In this document: piece after piece, positions 10,372-23,578 of the stretch
Layout: each line of letters starts with the position of its first letter
Position numbering within the stretch: the first letter of the stretch is position 1
Origin: Fragilariopsis cylindrus CCMP1102
Taxonomy: Eukaryota > Bacillariophyta > Bacillariophyceae > Bacillariales > Bacillariaceae
DNA: 52,452 bases
Direction of reading: 5' to 3'
Assembly: GCA_900095095.1 (NCBI GenBank)
Contig: FMBT01000130.1
Coordinates: 1-52,452, forward strand
Notes under the pieces: generated by a model
Told to the model about the DNA's origin: nothing
Database searches by the model: none
The model's input: only the letters and a program-made list of their open reading frames with translations
Program-made: the position numbers and the translations under genes

Positions 10372-13171
10372 CTAAGCAGCATCATTGATGATCTGTTTGA
10401 AAGAGTATGGAGAGAAACGAATACCATCTGCCTTGAAAAATTTACTTTGGAATCGACCCAATGAAGACGAAGAGCGTGAAGGAAACATTCCAAGACATCC
10501 ATCATCAACAACACACCGAAGGTCACAGCAGCAAAAAGTCCAAATCCAAGGTACGTAGCAAACCAATTCACACTAGCGTACTGAGCATACACTTTTCCCA
10601 AAAGACAGTAGCAAGTTCAGAGTGGGCAAGAGAAAGAGCCCAAAGACGAAGGTAGGAGGCAGTGTTGGACACCATACCAAGGACAAATTCAATAGTTTCA
10701 ATGGCCTGATGAATAATAATCTCTCCCATTCCATGGTCTTCTTCTTCTTCACCGTGAGGGCCTCGACGTGCTCCTCGGTAGGAGGATGAGCACGGGCATT
10801 ATGTTGTCTACTGATCATGTAAGGCTTGGCAAACAACAAGATAGGTACAGAGGCAAACGCAAGGAAAAGTAGTACGTTTTGGACTTCAGCTTGACCTTTA
10901 TAATAGGTTCGTCACATCTCCAGGAGCAAGAGCAATATTGATAAGGGATGTAATCAAGTTAGGAGGTTGGCAACCGTCACCAGAACCACCGTAATCCAAA
11001 GGGCATTTGTCGGCAGTAGTATCCCCATCGACACAACTGTAACCCCATGGAGTACAGTAACCATTACCAGATTGATCACAAACAACCCAATCAGCTTGCC
11101 ATTCATCACCAGCAGGATCGTAACAAGTGGCGGATCCCATACGTTCTTGCCAATTAATACTCCACTTCATGAAGATTAAGATGACCATATAGATAAACAA
11201 CGCGGCAGCAAAAACCATCATGGGCAAGACCTCTAAGTATAAATCAAGTTTCTCTCCAAAATAAACAGCATTAACACCCTTTAAACAAGTACCCATAAAC
11301 ATTTGTAAGATACCAAAAATAACACTCAGCTTCATCTTGAAAGAGTTAAAGAAAAGAGTTCATTTTGAGTGACATGCCACATGGGATCCAAACCGAATGA
11401 ATAAACAGATTCAGCAGAACCATAGTCGGCAAGTTGATAGGCAACATCACCTTCTTCGACGCTCATATCCTCTTGTCCTTCAAACTCCCAACGACTTTTG
11501 AAGAGATTAAGACCAAGAGAAAAGCAATCATTGTACACCAAACCAGCATAGACAGCGAAAAATCCCATCATGAGGATCATGTAACGTCCAATGTGAAGAC
11601 CTTCCGATAACTCGTCCTGTTTAACACCTTCATTCTTCTTTTCGTTCCATACCAAACTGCATCCTGCTAAGAATAAAAATGTACCATGACCGATATCACC
11701 GTACATAACACCAAAGAGGAATGGGAATGTAGCTGCAGTGAAAAGAGCAGGATTGGCTTCTCTATAACGAGGGATACCGTACGTATTGACAAACTCTTGG
11801 TAAGCGTATGTGAACTTGTTTGTCACAAAGTGCGTAGGAGGAGTCGGCCAGGGTTGGGCAACGTTGTCGATAAGACTAGGCATTGACATGTCCATGTTTG
11901 CGTGTGCCTTTTCAACGGTACCCTTAACTTCATCAAGATTCTCTCCAATGACCCATCCTTCTCCACGGAGCATACCGGACACATCAGCTTTGAACATATT
12001 GAGAGAATGGTAGATTGCTTTCTCCTTCAATACATGCCAAGTCCAACGTTCACAATGCTTTGCAAGCATTTGACAGAGACGATAACGAGTATCCTGGTTC
12101 TTCAAAAGAACAGTACGCGAGTCGACGAGTTCTTGGGCGTTGTCTGTTAGCATATTATCAACAGATGCAGCATCGTCCATATCGGGAAGACTGTATCGGT
12201 GAGCCTGGAAGGCGTCACAGATCTTCTTTAGCTTGATTTCAATGGAATCGGATTTGTAGAAGATAATGAACACAGATTTTTCCATTAGCTGTCCAGTTTC
12301 TGGGTCGGTGATGGGTTGCTTAATGGGTGCAAATCTGATGAAGCAATTACCACGAGTGGCACGGAAAATCATACGTTCGAAGTTTGAACGTTCCTCGGTG
12401 GAAACTACGCCAGTAACAGAAGAGAATTTCATATCTAGATCGGGACGGCCTTCTTCCGATTCCAACAAGTTTTCTTTGTTCGCAGGTGTTTGTCCGGAAG
12501 TTAATTCACTGACAGCCAAACGAGGAGCATCGGTGATGAAGAAACGACGTGCCTTCTCCAATACTTCCTGTAATTCAACCTTTTCATTGTACTCGATTGT
12601 TAGCTTTTCGCTATACGAGTTCAGTTCCTTCAATTGACTTTCGTATCCCTCAAGTTCACCTTCCAAATTTTCCATAATCTTTCCAGAGGAAGGTGTTTCA
12701 GCGGTACCACCAGTACTGGATGCTTGATCGGATTCTAAAAATGTATCAACAGTTCCTGCCGATTCGCATTCGATGTTAAACTTGCCAATTTCGGTTGAAA
12801 AATAACGAAGCTTGCGCTCCAATTCGTCGCAACGCTTGACATATGAGACATATCGACGTTGGAAAGGAGTCAAATCGGGGTTTAACTGTACAGAAAAAAG
12901 GCGAGAACATAGTTATAACATAACAAACAGTGAGAAATGCATCTCAAAAATAAAAGGTGGCATTCGACAAAGTGAATGGTAATCATTATCTACAAGACGC
13001 AACAGAAAACAACACAACAACACAAGACTAAAGTGCAAATTAAATTAAACTTACATCGGTGAATTGGATTACACCCAATTTTCCAAGGTCTCCCAAACAG
13101 TCATGAGCAGCATCCTCATTCATAATGAGGGAGATATACTCCATCGGTTCGGAACGGAACCATTTTGCCAT
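10372..13171 (-). CDS. V-type H+-ATPase subunit a (Vph1 family)
   Basis: The membrane stator subunit that forms the proton half-channels of the V-ATPase. Exon 1 is 13055-13171 ([20 protein letters not shown]). A 169-nt intron follows, and exon 2 starts at 12885 with [12 protein letters not shown]. The soluble N-domain is continuous and ends with the membrane entry [20 protein letters not shown]. The second half breaks frame at about 11352-11355, 10912, 10755, 10593-10596 and 10452. All conserved parts remain readable: [40 protein letters not shown] with the essential Arg, [15 protein letters not shown] with the second Arg, and a [14 protein letters not shown] tail. Four breaks need one added base. 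The one near 10912 needs one removed or two added. The repaired length is about 877 residues, normal for the family. A six-Cys insertion follows the FMKW helix (10954-11161). Confidence 0.9.
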
Positions 13172-14331
13172 ATTGCTAGTTTCTTATTCCACTTCGCTTA
13201 TAGTGAAAAAGAAATAAAAAGAAAAAATTAATAGGAATTACAAGATACAATTGTATTGTTTTCCAATAACAATTTGCTTCACTTCTTGTTGATGATTGAT
13301 GGTGATAATAAAATATATTCGTTGGTTTTTGAATGTTCCTACACATAGTAGTTTACGGTTACTATTTGTAGGTAGGTGATCCGTGTATTTGCACGCATGA
13401 TTTGTCGTAAACGTCAAAACAGCGAGAAAAGCTCACTCACGCTCGCCTACTTGGCAGTTAAAAGCGCATGCCAACCCTCCAAAGACGATAGTAGCGATTA
13501 TTTTTAGTCGAACTAGTCGATTGAGGCTTCTTCAAATTTATTGTATTGTATTGATTTGTATTATTGATAGCTAACCTCCTTTCCTAGTTTGAGGTACTAC
13601 TGTAGTAATAGATTGTTAACTTTACTTTAAGTCCTTCCATTATCATATGAAAGAGTACAGTATACACCAATAATTGTTTAATGTTATAGACAATATACTT
13701 TTTACAGTACAACATGAATTGTGAGATTCCTGCTTAGAAATTTATATTTATGACAGACTTCTTCACATAGCTTCCTTCACAAAATTTCTTCCACACAGTA
13801 TAATGGTATCAGTAGGTAGGAACCCTGATAAGTATGGTAACGTTAAAATAATAAAAACATAAATCAATTGAGTTACAATTGCTTGTAGTTGGAAAATCTG
13901 ACTGCAAAATTTCGATGCATATCGATTACTAGGACCTACTACTAGTACTGTACTGTACACGCAATCATTTCATTGAGCACGACGCCACCACTTGCCATCA
14001 ATCATGATGATGATGTTTGTGCGTTGTGTAAAAAATCTTTACTTAGATTTTATACAGTATCGTCAACGCACACAAAAACATAGCCCTAACTCCTACAATT
14101 TCAAATTGTACCGCGCATAGCGCCTGAGGCGAGAATTCATATTTGTTCCTCCTCTATTCCTAGAGTTTTGTATTTTTAAATTCACATACCGTACAGCAGT
14201 AACACATCATAACAAATATAAAATCCATTCTTGGCATCATTGATGTCCGATGTGAGTAAGCTCAAGGCAAAGGTTTGAGACAACATTTCGAAGCATCAGG
14301 ACATAGAATAACGAAATACTATCCTCTCATA
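13172..14331. other. Divergent intergenic region
   Basis: About 1.15 kb between two divergently transcribed genes (V-ATPase subunit a and the ABC transporter), so it must hold both promoters. I recognise no core promoter motif. A 65-codon open frame at 13763-13960 on the minus strand has no support. Confidence 0.5.
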
Positions 14332-17300
14332 ATGTCGTCTAAGGAGTCCGAAGGCGAACACGATAGAGCCGAGGAACGATCAGATCCGAATACAAGTAGT
14401 AACAATAATGACAATTCTGCCAGTCGTCGCCATACATTCGATCAAAGCGCAAGTTCGGGTGACTTTATCTCAGATGTGGGAACAGAAGAAACACCTTCGG
14501 AGCCAAAGAAGAAAAGACCAACTGGAATCGGAAGTTTTATATTTAAATCTAACCGAAAGAACAATCTGAAGAGGAACAAAACTGGCAAAGGCAATGATAA
14601 CGTTAACGACAAACAAGACGATCAATCATACCTTTTCAGTCTTGTACGTCAACAAGAAGCAATTAATAAATATACCAAGAATCTTCTTAAGAGTCAAAAA
14701 AAGAGTTCAGTATGTAGTGCCGTGGACCAACCAAATGAAAAAGTGAAAGCGGAAGCTACTAATGATGATGATGATGATGATGCGACGGGAATAGTAGAGG
14801 AAGGACGAATGAAATTGATAATATCGAAACCGAATCTAGGTCTACTATTGAATCATATGGTGGCAGTAAAACTTCAATTGACACGACTGGTACAGTCGTA
14901 ATAAATCGGTAGTGCTTACAGATGATCAAAAGGAAGAAGCATCGAAAGGAATTCTTCTCTTAGAGGAAGCATTTAAGGACTATATCGGCTTTATATATCG
15001 TTTCCCGATCGAGATTCGGATGGAAAAACTTTCTTATTCCGTTCCATATACCGAGGCCTCTACAAAGATCACAACTGTTTACAATTCGAGTTTTCTTTAT
15101 AAGATAATCAAACCGCTTAAGTCACTAACTAATGGAGCAAAAGAAACGAATCACGCAAACGTGAGCTACACCAAGCACGTTCTGGACAATATCTCGCTGA
15201 GCCTCAAACCTGGAAAGATGTATTTGGTATTAGGTCCGCCGGGGTCAGGAAAATCTAGTCTCTTAAAGGCCATTGCAGGACGGCTATTTCGGAAGGGCAA
15301 AGAAGAGTTAGAGGGAAGTGTCACGTATAACGGCACGGAGTTGTACGATAGTAAAGGTTTTTATGACCAACCGAACGTACACCTCGAAAATGCTATCTCA
15401 CTCATAGACCAATTGGATCGCCATGCTCCACGATATACTGTAGAAGAAACGTTCAATTTCGCTTTCAAGTGCAAACGTCGCAATGGTAGGCATATCGACT
15501 TTCGATTTCAAGACGACACTCCAAAAAATCGAGAGCTTGCAAAGAAAGCTGACGACAGCAATATGTTAGTTGATACCTACATCAAACTTCTTGGAATTGA
15601 TCACGTTAGACATTCCTTTGTCGGAAACGATGAGATTCGTGGTGTTAGTGGAGGGCAGCGTCGGCGTGTGACTATCGGAGAAATGCTTATGAATAATTCA
15701 CCTGTTATTTGTGGCGATGAAATTTCCAATGGGCTGGATGCGGAATCTACGTTTGACATCATCAGCACGATGGGTTATATTGGAAAAGGACGGCAAAAGC
15801 TACAGGTGATTTCACTATTGCAACCTAGCCCGGAGACGGTCGCTCTATTTGACGAGGTCATTTTGTTAGCAGAAGGCAAAATATTGTATGCCGGGCCTAT
15901 CGTTCATGTTGAAAATTACTTTGCATCACTTGGATACGTTGCTCCTCGGTCAGTGGCGCTTCTACTGTTTTTATTGGGTTTGCGCGTGTGTCCTCTTTCT
16001 TACTAACATCACTTTCCCTATTTTCATAACCTTCTTGATATCACATACATACAGGCATATGGACGTTGGCGATTTCCTTCAACTTATTTCTACTCGCGAT
16101 GGAGAGGAACTGTATGACCCTCCCCCTGACATGGCCGAAATCCGACCAAAACAAAATCCATACACTTTGAATGAATTGGCTGGGAAATTTCAAGAAAGTC
16201 GCTTCGGAAAGCGTATCGATCTGCATCTCAAGGAGCCCAATCAACGGGTTTGGGGTAGTGCTCATGAGGATATTCTCAAATCTGATGACAAAGATGGCAC
16301 GGAGTACTTAGACGATACTAAATATAAGACTAGATATGAAAATAATTTTGTTACTTGCATGCGGCTGAATCTGAAGCGTCAAATTACGCTCTGGAGACGC
16401 GACAAACGAGTTCTGATTGCAAATGCTGTGAAGAACACCATCATGGGCATCAGTGTTGGAGGTGTGTTCTATCAAACTGACGACGTCATATCAATTTTGG
16501 GTGTACTCTTTCAGGGTATGCTTTTTGTGATGCTTGGAGGAATGGTTACAGCACCAGCTTTTGTTGACGAGCGACTTATCTACTATAAGCAAAATGATGC
16601 GAATTATTTCGGTGCCTTCTCTTTCGTCTTTGCGAAAGTGATTTCAAAATTACCACAGGTGCGTACTCTTAATTGTTGATAACTTTCTTTCGTTTGTACC
16701 AAATCTGATCCGATCTCATATTCCAATTGCTTTTGTTCCTGTTGACAATCAGACTGCAATGGATTGTATCATTTTTGGTACAATCTTGTATTATATGGTT
16801 GGACTTGCACCACAACCTATGTATTATTTCAGTTTCTTGGGGATCGTATTTGTCTTCAATATTTTGATGTCGGAATTTCTCTTCGTTTTTTCGACATTTG
16901 CCGCCGCCAAGTCGATGGTACAAACAGCTAGTGCATGTGTCGTCTTCATATTCATGCTTTTTTGTGGTTTTCTCATTCCGCCCATAACGATCCCTAACTA
17001 CTTTCAATGGATTTATTGGTACAATCCTCTTGCATGGGCGTATAGAGCAGTGGTTGTCAATGCATTCCGGAACGATGACTACACGGATGAAGAAGCTGAT
17101 AGAATCTTGACGCGTAATGGTTTTGTCGACCACAATGGCGAACCATTTTCAAGAGATTGGATTGTTTGGGGCTTTATTTTTATGGGTGGTCATATTTTGT
17201 TGTCTGTGTTGGTATCAGCAGTCATCCTTGCGTCTGTAAGGGTCCAAACAAAATCCCCACCATCATTCGAATCAATCGAAAAAGTAGATGAAGATTTCCG

Positions 17301-19497
17301 TGAACAAGCTGAGGGAGACGAAGCCATCGGTAGCGAGGACGCGATCATCCCATTTAAACCCATTACGCTTAGTTTTGAAGATATTTGTTACGATGTAAAG
17401 GCTTCGACAGGTGATGAAGATCTGCGTCTACTTCACAATGTCAATGGTTACTTCAGGGCAGGACGAATGTGTGCGTTGATGGGAGAAAGTGGGGCTGGGA
17501 AGACTACACTGATGGATGTGATTGCATTAAGAAAGAATTCAGGTACTATAAGTGGAGATATTCGCGTTAACGGATTTCCACAAGACCAGAAGTCGTTCCG
17601 ACGATGTTCCGGATATGTAGAACAGTTTGATATTCAATCACCCCAGCTCACTGTTCGGGAAACTATACTATTCTCTGCTCTTCTCAGATTGGATGCAAAC
17701 AGAGTGAAAACAAACGAAGAGAAGGAGAAGTTTTGTGACACGGTTATTAGGACACTTGAGCTAACACCGCTGGCTCATTGCTTGGTCGGAAGTGACGAAG
17801 AAGGGGGGCTCAGCTTCGAACAAAAGAAGCGACTCTCAATTGCTGTAGAACTTGCTGCATCTCCATCGATTCTGTTCCTGGATGAGGTAAGATTAAATTA
17901 GCGTATATCACCCTTTGTCCATTTTGCAGTGATTTGTTGCTCACTTAACTTATTTCTACTTCTTCAATTACTCCACCATAGCCTACAACTGGACTTGACG
18001 CAAGGAGTGCTTCATTAGTTGTTAAATTGCTACGAAAAATTGCTGACCAAGGCAGGACTATTTGCGCGACAATTCACCAGCCATCGTCGGCTGTTTTTGA
18101 TATGTTTGTAAGGTTTAAGTTTCGAATCATGCCTTGAAAAAGAAATGCTGGCTCTGCGCTTTCTCATTCTTTTCTTTTTGAATTTACGTTCTCTATTTTT
18201 TAGGACGATCTATTGCTGCTAAAGAAGGGAGGGCGTTCCGTGTACTGTGGGGAGCTCGGATTCCAGTCTAGGACCCTGATAGAATATTTCGAAGGACATG
18301 GTGCAACCAAAATTAAGCCTGGAGATAACCCTGCTAACTGGATGTTGAGAGTGATGCCAGAAAGTGAAAATGATTTTGCCGAGATCTACATCCAAAGTTT
18401 AGAATATACCCAATTAAAAAAACAGATTGAAGCGGCGAAAGTCGACCCTCCCAAAGAACTTGAAATCACATATTTAACAGAGTTCGCAGTGCCTACATCT
18501 ACACGACAAAAGTTAACGAACAGGCGGCTCCAAAATATATACTGGCGGTCTCCCGCGTACAATTATTCAAGGCTTATGGTTTGTGTTGCCATTGCATTCA
18601 TTCTAGGGTCTGTTTTCGTCACGGAACGCAATTTGGAAATACTTACCGAAGATCAAGTCAGAGCATATTTTTCGGTGACGTTTTTGTCGTTTATCATCAT
18701 CGGGATCTTGTCCATCACATCTGTACTACCGGTAATGTTAGCAATAAGGGACGTGTTTTACAAACAACTTGCAGCTGGTATGATTGACAACAACTCACTT
18801 GGGTGGGCTTTGGGTGTTGCAGAAAAGGGTTTTATAGTTTTGGCTTCTTTCCTGTTCTGTCTATTTTACCTTTCTACTGCGGGTACAGTTGCTCACATGA
18901 CATTCTTAAAAGCATTCAAGTTTTGGGTAAGGAAAGAAAAGATAGGAAGAAAAAATCGGTCGTGATTTAATCTGCATACAATTCCTCAACTCTCTTTACA
19001 CATCTATTCCTCTCCTATTTCAGGGTTTCTTTACTTTTAATATCGCGATATACTCTTATTTTGGACAAGCATTTATGTGCCTGGTACCCACCATGGCTAC
19101 TGCTCAAATTCTTTGCAGTGTCTTTATTGGATTGAATAATTTCTTCTCTGGTTTAATCGTCCGGCCACAATATATGAAGAATGTATTTGCCTTCACGTAC
19201 TGGATTACGCCCGGCCATTATGTGTACGAGGGGCTTATCTTGTCTCAGTACTGGGATGACCAACGACCCGTCGTTGCTTCACCAGGTAGTCAATTTCATG
19301 AGTGGCTTGGATGCGAGAGACTTGACTCGGGAGATGATTGCGAGGGAACTGTGGAGCAATACGTCTGGGTATTTTTCGGCGAAAAGTTCAACGAAGGTAA
19401 TATCTATATGGACGTTTTAGTTCTGGCACTTTATTTGCTCGTAGCTAGAGTTGCGACTTTCTTCGCACTGAAGAAGTTCCAATATACAAATACGTAA
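14332..19497 (+). CDS. Full-size PDR-type ABCG transporter
   Basis: A pleiotropic drug resistance type ABC exporter, NBD-TMD-NBD-TMD. Exons: 14332-15948, 16055-16658, 16753-17886, 17982-18107, 18204-18926, 19024-19497 (introns 94-106 nt). NBD1 has Walker A GPPGSGKSS, signature VSGGQRRRVTIGE, Walker B GDEISNGLDAES and LQPSPET, with Gln at the H-loop as in PDR proteins. TMD1 follows. NBD2 has Walker A GESGAGKTT, signature LSFEQKKRLSIAVELA, LFLDE/PTTGLD across an intron, and TIHQPSS with the switch His. TMD2 ends with FAFTYWITPGHYVYEGLI and a Cys-containing loop before the last helix. The N-terminal ~190 residues are hydrophilic. Two -1 breaks at about 14827-14829 and 14903-14905 separate them from NBD1. 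Adding two bases gives exactly 1560 codons. The ATG at 14332 is the first true ATG in the frame. Substrate unknown. Confidence 0.92.
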
Positions 19498-19684
19498 CTT
19501 TACAAAACGATACAAGAATATGGACGGAAATTTCGTATCATCTAGGACTATGGGTACTACCTGGGTTTTTAATCAAAAGTTGTTTAATTTCTCGATTATA
19601 TTTCTTACGTAGCCTAGCTAGATAGAATACATTATACATCGGTTTTTTTTTAATTGAAATATAAGGTATGTATACTATAAAAAA

Positions 19685-20974
19685 TTATGCCTTCGCTTGA
19701 ATGGCTTCAACTCTTGTTACTAGTTCTCGCAAGTATTCAGCCTGAACGCGTTGTGCCATACTGCCATTTTCTAATCCTAGAACCACAGTTTCCTTTAAAG
19801 AAGAAGAAGAAAAAAAGGGCAGCATTAAAACAAAAAACAATGCAATTGAAAAATAACATATGTAAGGAACAGTTTGACACCCGAAAAGTAGCAATAATGA
19901 AAAGCAACGAGTACCAGAAGAATCTAAATTATTATTTGTTCAACTAACGGAACGGGGAACCTGTATATTCATGTTATGCTTTAGACGTTGTCGTTGTTGT
20001 CATCGTTGTGAACAAAATAGAACAAAACAAAACAAAACAAAAAACGTACCATTGTTTTTTGAATCTCATTAATAAGTTTCTGTGTTGACATATCACTTAT
20101 CGATGACATTCCTTTTTGAATTTCTTCATCCCATATTGCTGTATCAATTTTTAATAATTTTTCGAATAGTTCACTGGCGGCGGTAGTAGTAGTAGCAGTA
20201 GTAGAAGACTCCGATGATGATGATGACGATTCCTTATCTTTTTGTTGTTGCTGATTTTTTCGGGCACGTAGAATAGATACACCACTATATTGCTGTAAAC
20301 ATTTTTGAAGAATCTCTACCATGCCATCCATACCATCCTGATGACTTTTATTCATAAATGCATCTACTGTTGATAAGAATCCTTCATCCAATGAATATGG
20401 TTCTAAATTTTCAACAACTACTCTCATTCTTTGTACCTGTTCTGGTAATAATGGAACTAAAAATTCACCAGTTTCTAAATCGGCAGCTGCCTTTAAGACT
20501 TCTTCCACCTCCTTTGCACGTTCATCTAATGTTTCTTCTGTTGTTTCAACAACAACCTCTAAGGTTGCTACTAAATTAGATGCTAATGCTGCAAGTTTTT
20601 CTATTTCATCTTCGTCAATTGCAGTATCTGCCCGTTCGGCAATACGTAAAAAAAATTGTGGACTGGATACAACACGAAATGCACGTCGTACTGCATTCGG
20701 TAACTCGTATGGTTTTGCGTCAGCAAGTTTTGTTATCATTTCATCCATTAATTGTTTCTCTTGGTCAGATGGATTGCGTTGATTACCCTCAATAAGCGAT
20801 CCTTTATTTTGCTCAAACAATCGACTTGTTGTTGCTGCTGTTGCTGTCATCTTTTCTTTTCTGTAAACATTATTCTTCACATTCCGACTTCGTTGTTGGT
20901 TGTTGCGGTAAAAATGCCGTTGCAGACGGGACGATGGAAGAAAGAAGTAGGACAGCTGCTGAACAAAACTTCAT
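19685..20974 (-). CDS. Plastid-targeted protein of unknown function
   Basis: Exon 1 is 20050-20974. A GTACGT donor at 20049 opens a 256-nt intron with an acceptor before 19792. Exon 2 is 19685-19792 (ETVVLGLENGSMAQRV and a short helix). The first codons encode a signal peptide, MKFCSAAVLLLSSIVPSATA, followed at once by FLP. This is the AxA-F cleavage motif of diatom plastid preproteins. A Thr/Ser-rich transit-like stretch ending TTSRLF follows. The mature part is acidic and helical: ELPNAVRRAFRVVSSPQFFLRI, a Glu-rich coiled region, GEFLVPLLPEQVQRMRVVVENL, and a low-complexity Gln/Ser/Thr linker. I do not recognise the family; the pattern suggests a conserved algal/plant plastid protein. The frame between signal and mature part shifts by +1 (or -2) near 20890-20905, so the link is inferred. 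Without it the gene would start at 20850. Confidence 0.7.
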
Positions 20975-21496
20975 TGTTATGTGTATGTAATTTTGACGAG
21001 GAATGTATGGTATTTTTTTGTATGAACCGTAGACGAATGAATGTTATGAACTGCCTAGACTTTAGTTGGAGTATTTAGTAGATTGGAAGGTATGATTGTA
21101 TCACAAGAATGTTTGGTTCTCAGTCTAAATTAATTTTCAAGTCACCTGCTGTCGGAATGTAGTACGGTAATGTGAGGCGTGAGAGCGATGAGTACGCACG
21201 TTTTTACCTGCTAGTTTTTCATGTCTCGAATTTTTTCAATTGCCCGTGGGGGCTTATCCAAAAAATTTCACGAACAAAACACGGAAATATAATACAGACG
21301 CTTCGGAGAAGTCGGTGAAATCAATCCACAAATCGCTTCTCTTGAGCGATCTGTAAAAATACGTATTTATAAATAGATACCTAGCAAACAACTCACAAGA
21401 CATATAGATTTAGTATAGTCTTTTTTGTTACAACACCATACTCATCATAAACTAAACGTAGTAATACAGTATACAATATAATACAAGAATAGGTAG
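20975..21496. other. Divergent intergenic region
   Basis: About 520 bp between the plastid protein (minus) and the ankyrin gene (plus). It probably holds both promoters. No gene or recognisable element was seen. Confidence 0.5.
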
Positions 21497-22117
21497 ATGA
21501 CAACAGGAGGGGAATGGAAAGAATTATTGAGAGCATCCGCGGATGGCGATATCCCTCTCGTAAAATATCACCTGTCACACGGCACAAATCCAAATTGGCA
21601 ACATCCGGAATACTTTACCGCACCAATCTTTGAGGGTATTCGTAATGGACAGGTGGAAGTGGTCAAAGTATTGCTGGAGGAGGGAGGAGCCGATCCATCC
21701 CTTGTGGAAGAAATGACGGATTCCCAGCCTCTAGAGGTTGCCATCGAAGAAAGACGACACGAGATTGTCGATCTGCTGTTGGAGAAACTTCCCCCAGAAC
21801 AAGCTTCACTGTTTTTGAAGAACATCCTTGTGACGACGACCACAGGAAACAACAAGAATAGTGTAGTCTATAATAACTACACTGAACTCGTAAAGGAACT
21901 TCTGAAATCTGGCCATAGAGTAACGGTCCTCTCGGAAGATGATGAGGATACAAAGAATGAGGATGTGCTACCATTAGCGGAAATATTGAAAAAAGAGACC
22001 GGAAATAAGAAACTCCATTGGATATTAGATATGCAGAAGCTGCGCATCACTGATACTAGTCAGCAGCAACAACAAAATTCACATAATGTTTGGATTCATA
22101 TTCATGATGAAACATAA
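21497..22117 (+). CDS. Small ankyrin-repeat protein
   Basis: A single-exon gene of 206 residues. The first ~100 residues hold about three ankyrin repeats: WKELLRASADGDIPLVKYHL with GTNPN, APIFEGIRNGQVEVVKVLLE with GADPS, and PLEVAIEERRHEIVDLLLE. The rest (TELVKELLKSGHRVTVLSED onward) is less regular and ends in a Gln-rich tail. Ankyrin repeats bind other proteins; no catalytic domain or targeting signal is visible. The start at 21497 is the first ATG and immediately precedes the first repeat. The specific role is unknown. Confidence 0.85.
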   Translation: MTTGGEWKELLRASADGDIPLVKYHLSHGTNPNWQHPEYFTAPIFEGIRNGQVEVVKVLLEEGGADPSLVEEMTDSQPLEVAIEERRHEIVDLLLEKLPPEQASLFLKNILVTTTTGNNKNSVVYNNYTELVKELLKSGHRVTVLSEDDEDTKNEDVLPLAEILKKETGNKKLHWILDMQKLRITDTSQQQQQNSHNVWIHIHDET

Positions 22118-23578
22118 ATTCAGCTGCTGCTATTAATAGCACAACTACTACTAGTACTACCACTGCATTGAACGAGTTTCTGGATGCGACGTGTCGAAAA
22201 ATTAACATTGTGCCAAATAGAAGGCAAGCAACAACAAAGCATTATTAACGTCGCTCAAAGATTACATCAATTCGTCGTCCAGTGATGCAGCAGTACGACG
22301 AGTGCTATTATTTACATAATTGAACCCAACGTCAATTCATGGTACAATCAACTAACCTGGTCGTGGTGGTACCCAAAGTATCTTGCAACCATCGTTAACT
22401 TTGTAAACAACAACTGTGTATGTGAACAAAGATGATGATTTACGAGGTAAAGTATACAATTACCAAGGAGTGGAGATGTAACGCAGCTATTAGATAATAA
22501 TAATAATAATAAAATAATAAATAAACCACCCATGTACAAGTATCACACGTTTTGTATTATTATAAATAAGAAAGTCGACTTGACTGGTGTATTAAAACTA
22601 TTTGAACAATACATGCTGCTCGTTTGGGTGCCGTAACACCGTAACATGTGTCGTTTGCCCGTTCAACAATACAAATATGTAGCTGTGAACCAATTATGAC
22701 TGGACAGTGGTGTCAGACCGGAGATCCACACTATTGTCTTTCTACGTCTTCATCAAAACATGAAAAGCACACCGATAATTGTTTTGGGGAATGATGTAAG
22801 GTATAACTATTATTTGATTTATTAATGATATTATTTACTAGAACGTGCTACTAAGAAGAGTAGAAACAGTTAAGAAGATACAGGAAGACATTGGGAATTG
22901 GGAGTCAATTATTTAGCGCTATGGTTCTGTGGTTACATACTCCTCGATTAAATCGGAATGTAACTGCTGGTCATCATATATCATTATTATTTGAAACTTA
23001 TTATTATATATATTATTTTGGTCATAAATGATCCCTAGCTAATTTTAAAATTATGTATATATCTGCCGTTCCTATGACATTTTTGGTGAGCACGACTGAA
23101 ATCTTTACTCATTTTTTTCTTCGCCGTGATACGTTCGTTACAATAAAGGCCCTAATGATCGTTCTTGATACCGTATTCTATTTACTACCGTATCTCGTTT
23201 TTTACTACTGTATATACAGCGTTGATAAAAAAGCAAGATAAGAGCTACTTCACTTCTATGATGATGTACTTGCATTAGAACAGGAATCTTTATTTGTAAG
23301 ACGTCCATTCGACCAACAGATACTGATCGAAGAGGAGCGATAGCAGTAGCAGTAGCAGCAACAGTAGCAGCAACAGTAGTATAATTGTTGTTATTATATA
23401 TTTATTGTCGACCAACATTTATCATCGTATAGTATAGCATCAAGCAATCAAGCATCAAGCAATCAAGCATCCAATCGGCAATCGGCAATCAATAAATATA
23501 TAAACAATATACTACCGTAGTACACCAATAACAACAATAACAAACAATAAGTAATAACTACTAACTAACTAACTAATA
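22118..23578. other. Gene-free interval with simple repeats
   Basis: About 1.46 kb. It holds an (AAT)n tract at about 22494-22522, a GCAGTA/GCAACA trinucleotide-type repeat at about 23341-23375, and tandem ATCAAGCA units at about 23440-23475. A 62-codon hydrophobic open frame at 23053-23241 is not convincing as a gene. Confidence 0.5.

Noticed and set aside
10900-10920. Euplotes-like +1 frameshift at TTA-TAA in V-ATPase subunit a
   Set aside because: It would work at this one site, but the other breaks are -1, are not at stop codons, and the genome uses normal stops.
22494-22522. Possible CRISPR-like or regulatory array
   Set aside because: A simple (AAT)n microsatellite with no spacers.
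23053-23241. 62-codon hydrophobic open frame
   Set aside because: No homology recognised, no start context or neighbour support; common chance ORF length in this composition.
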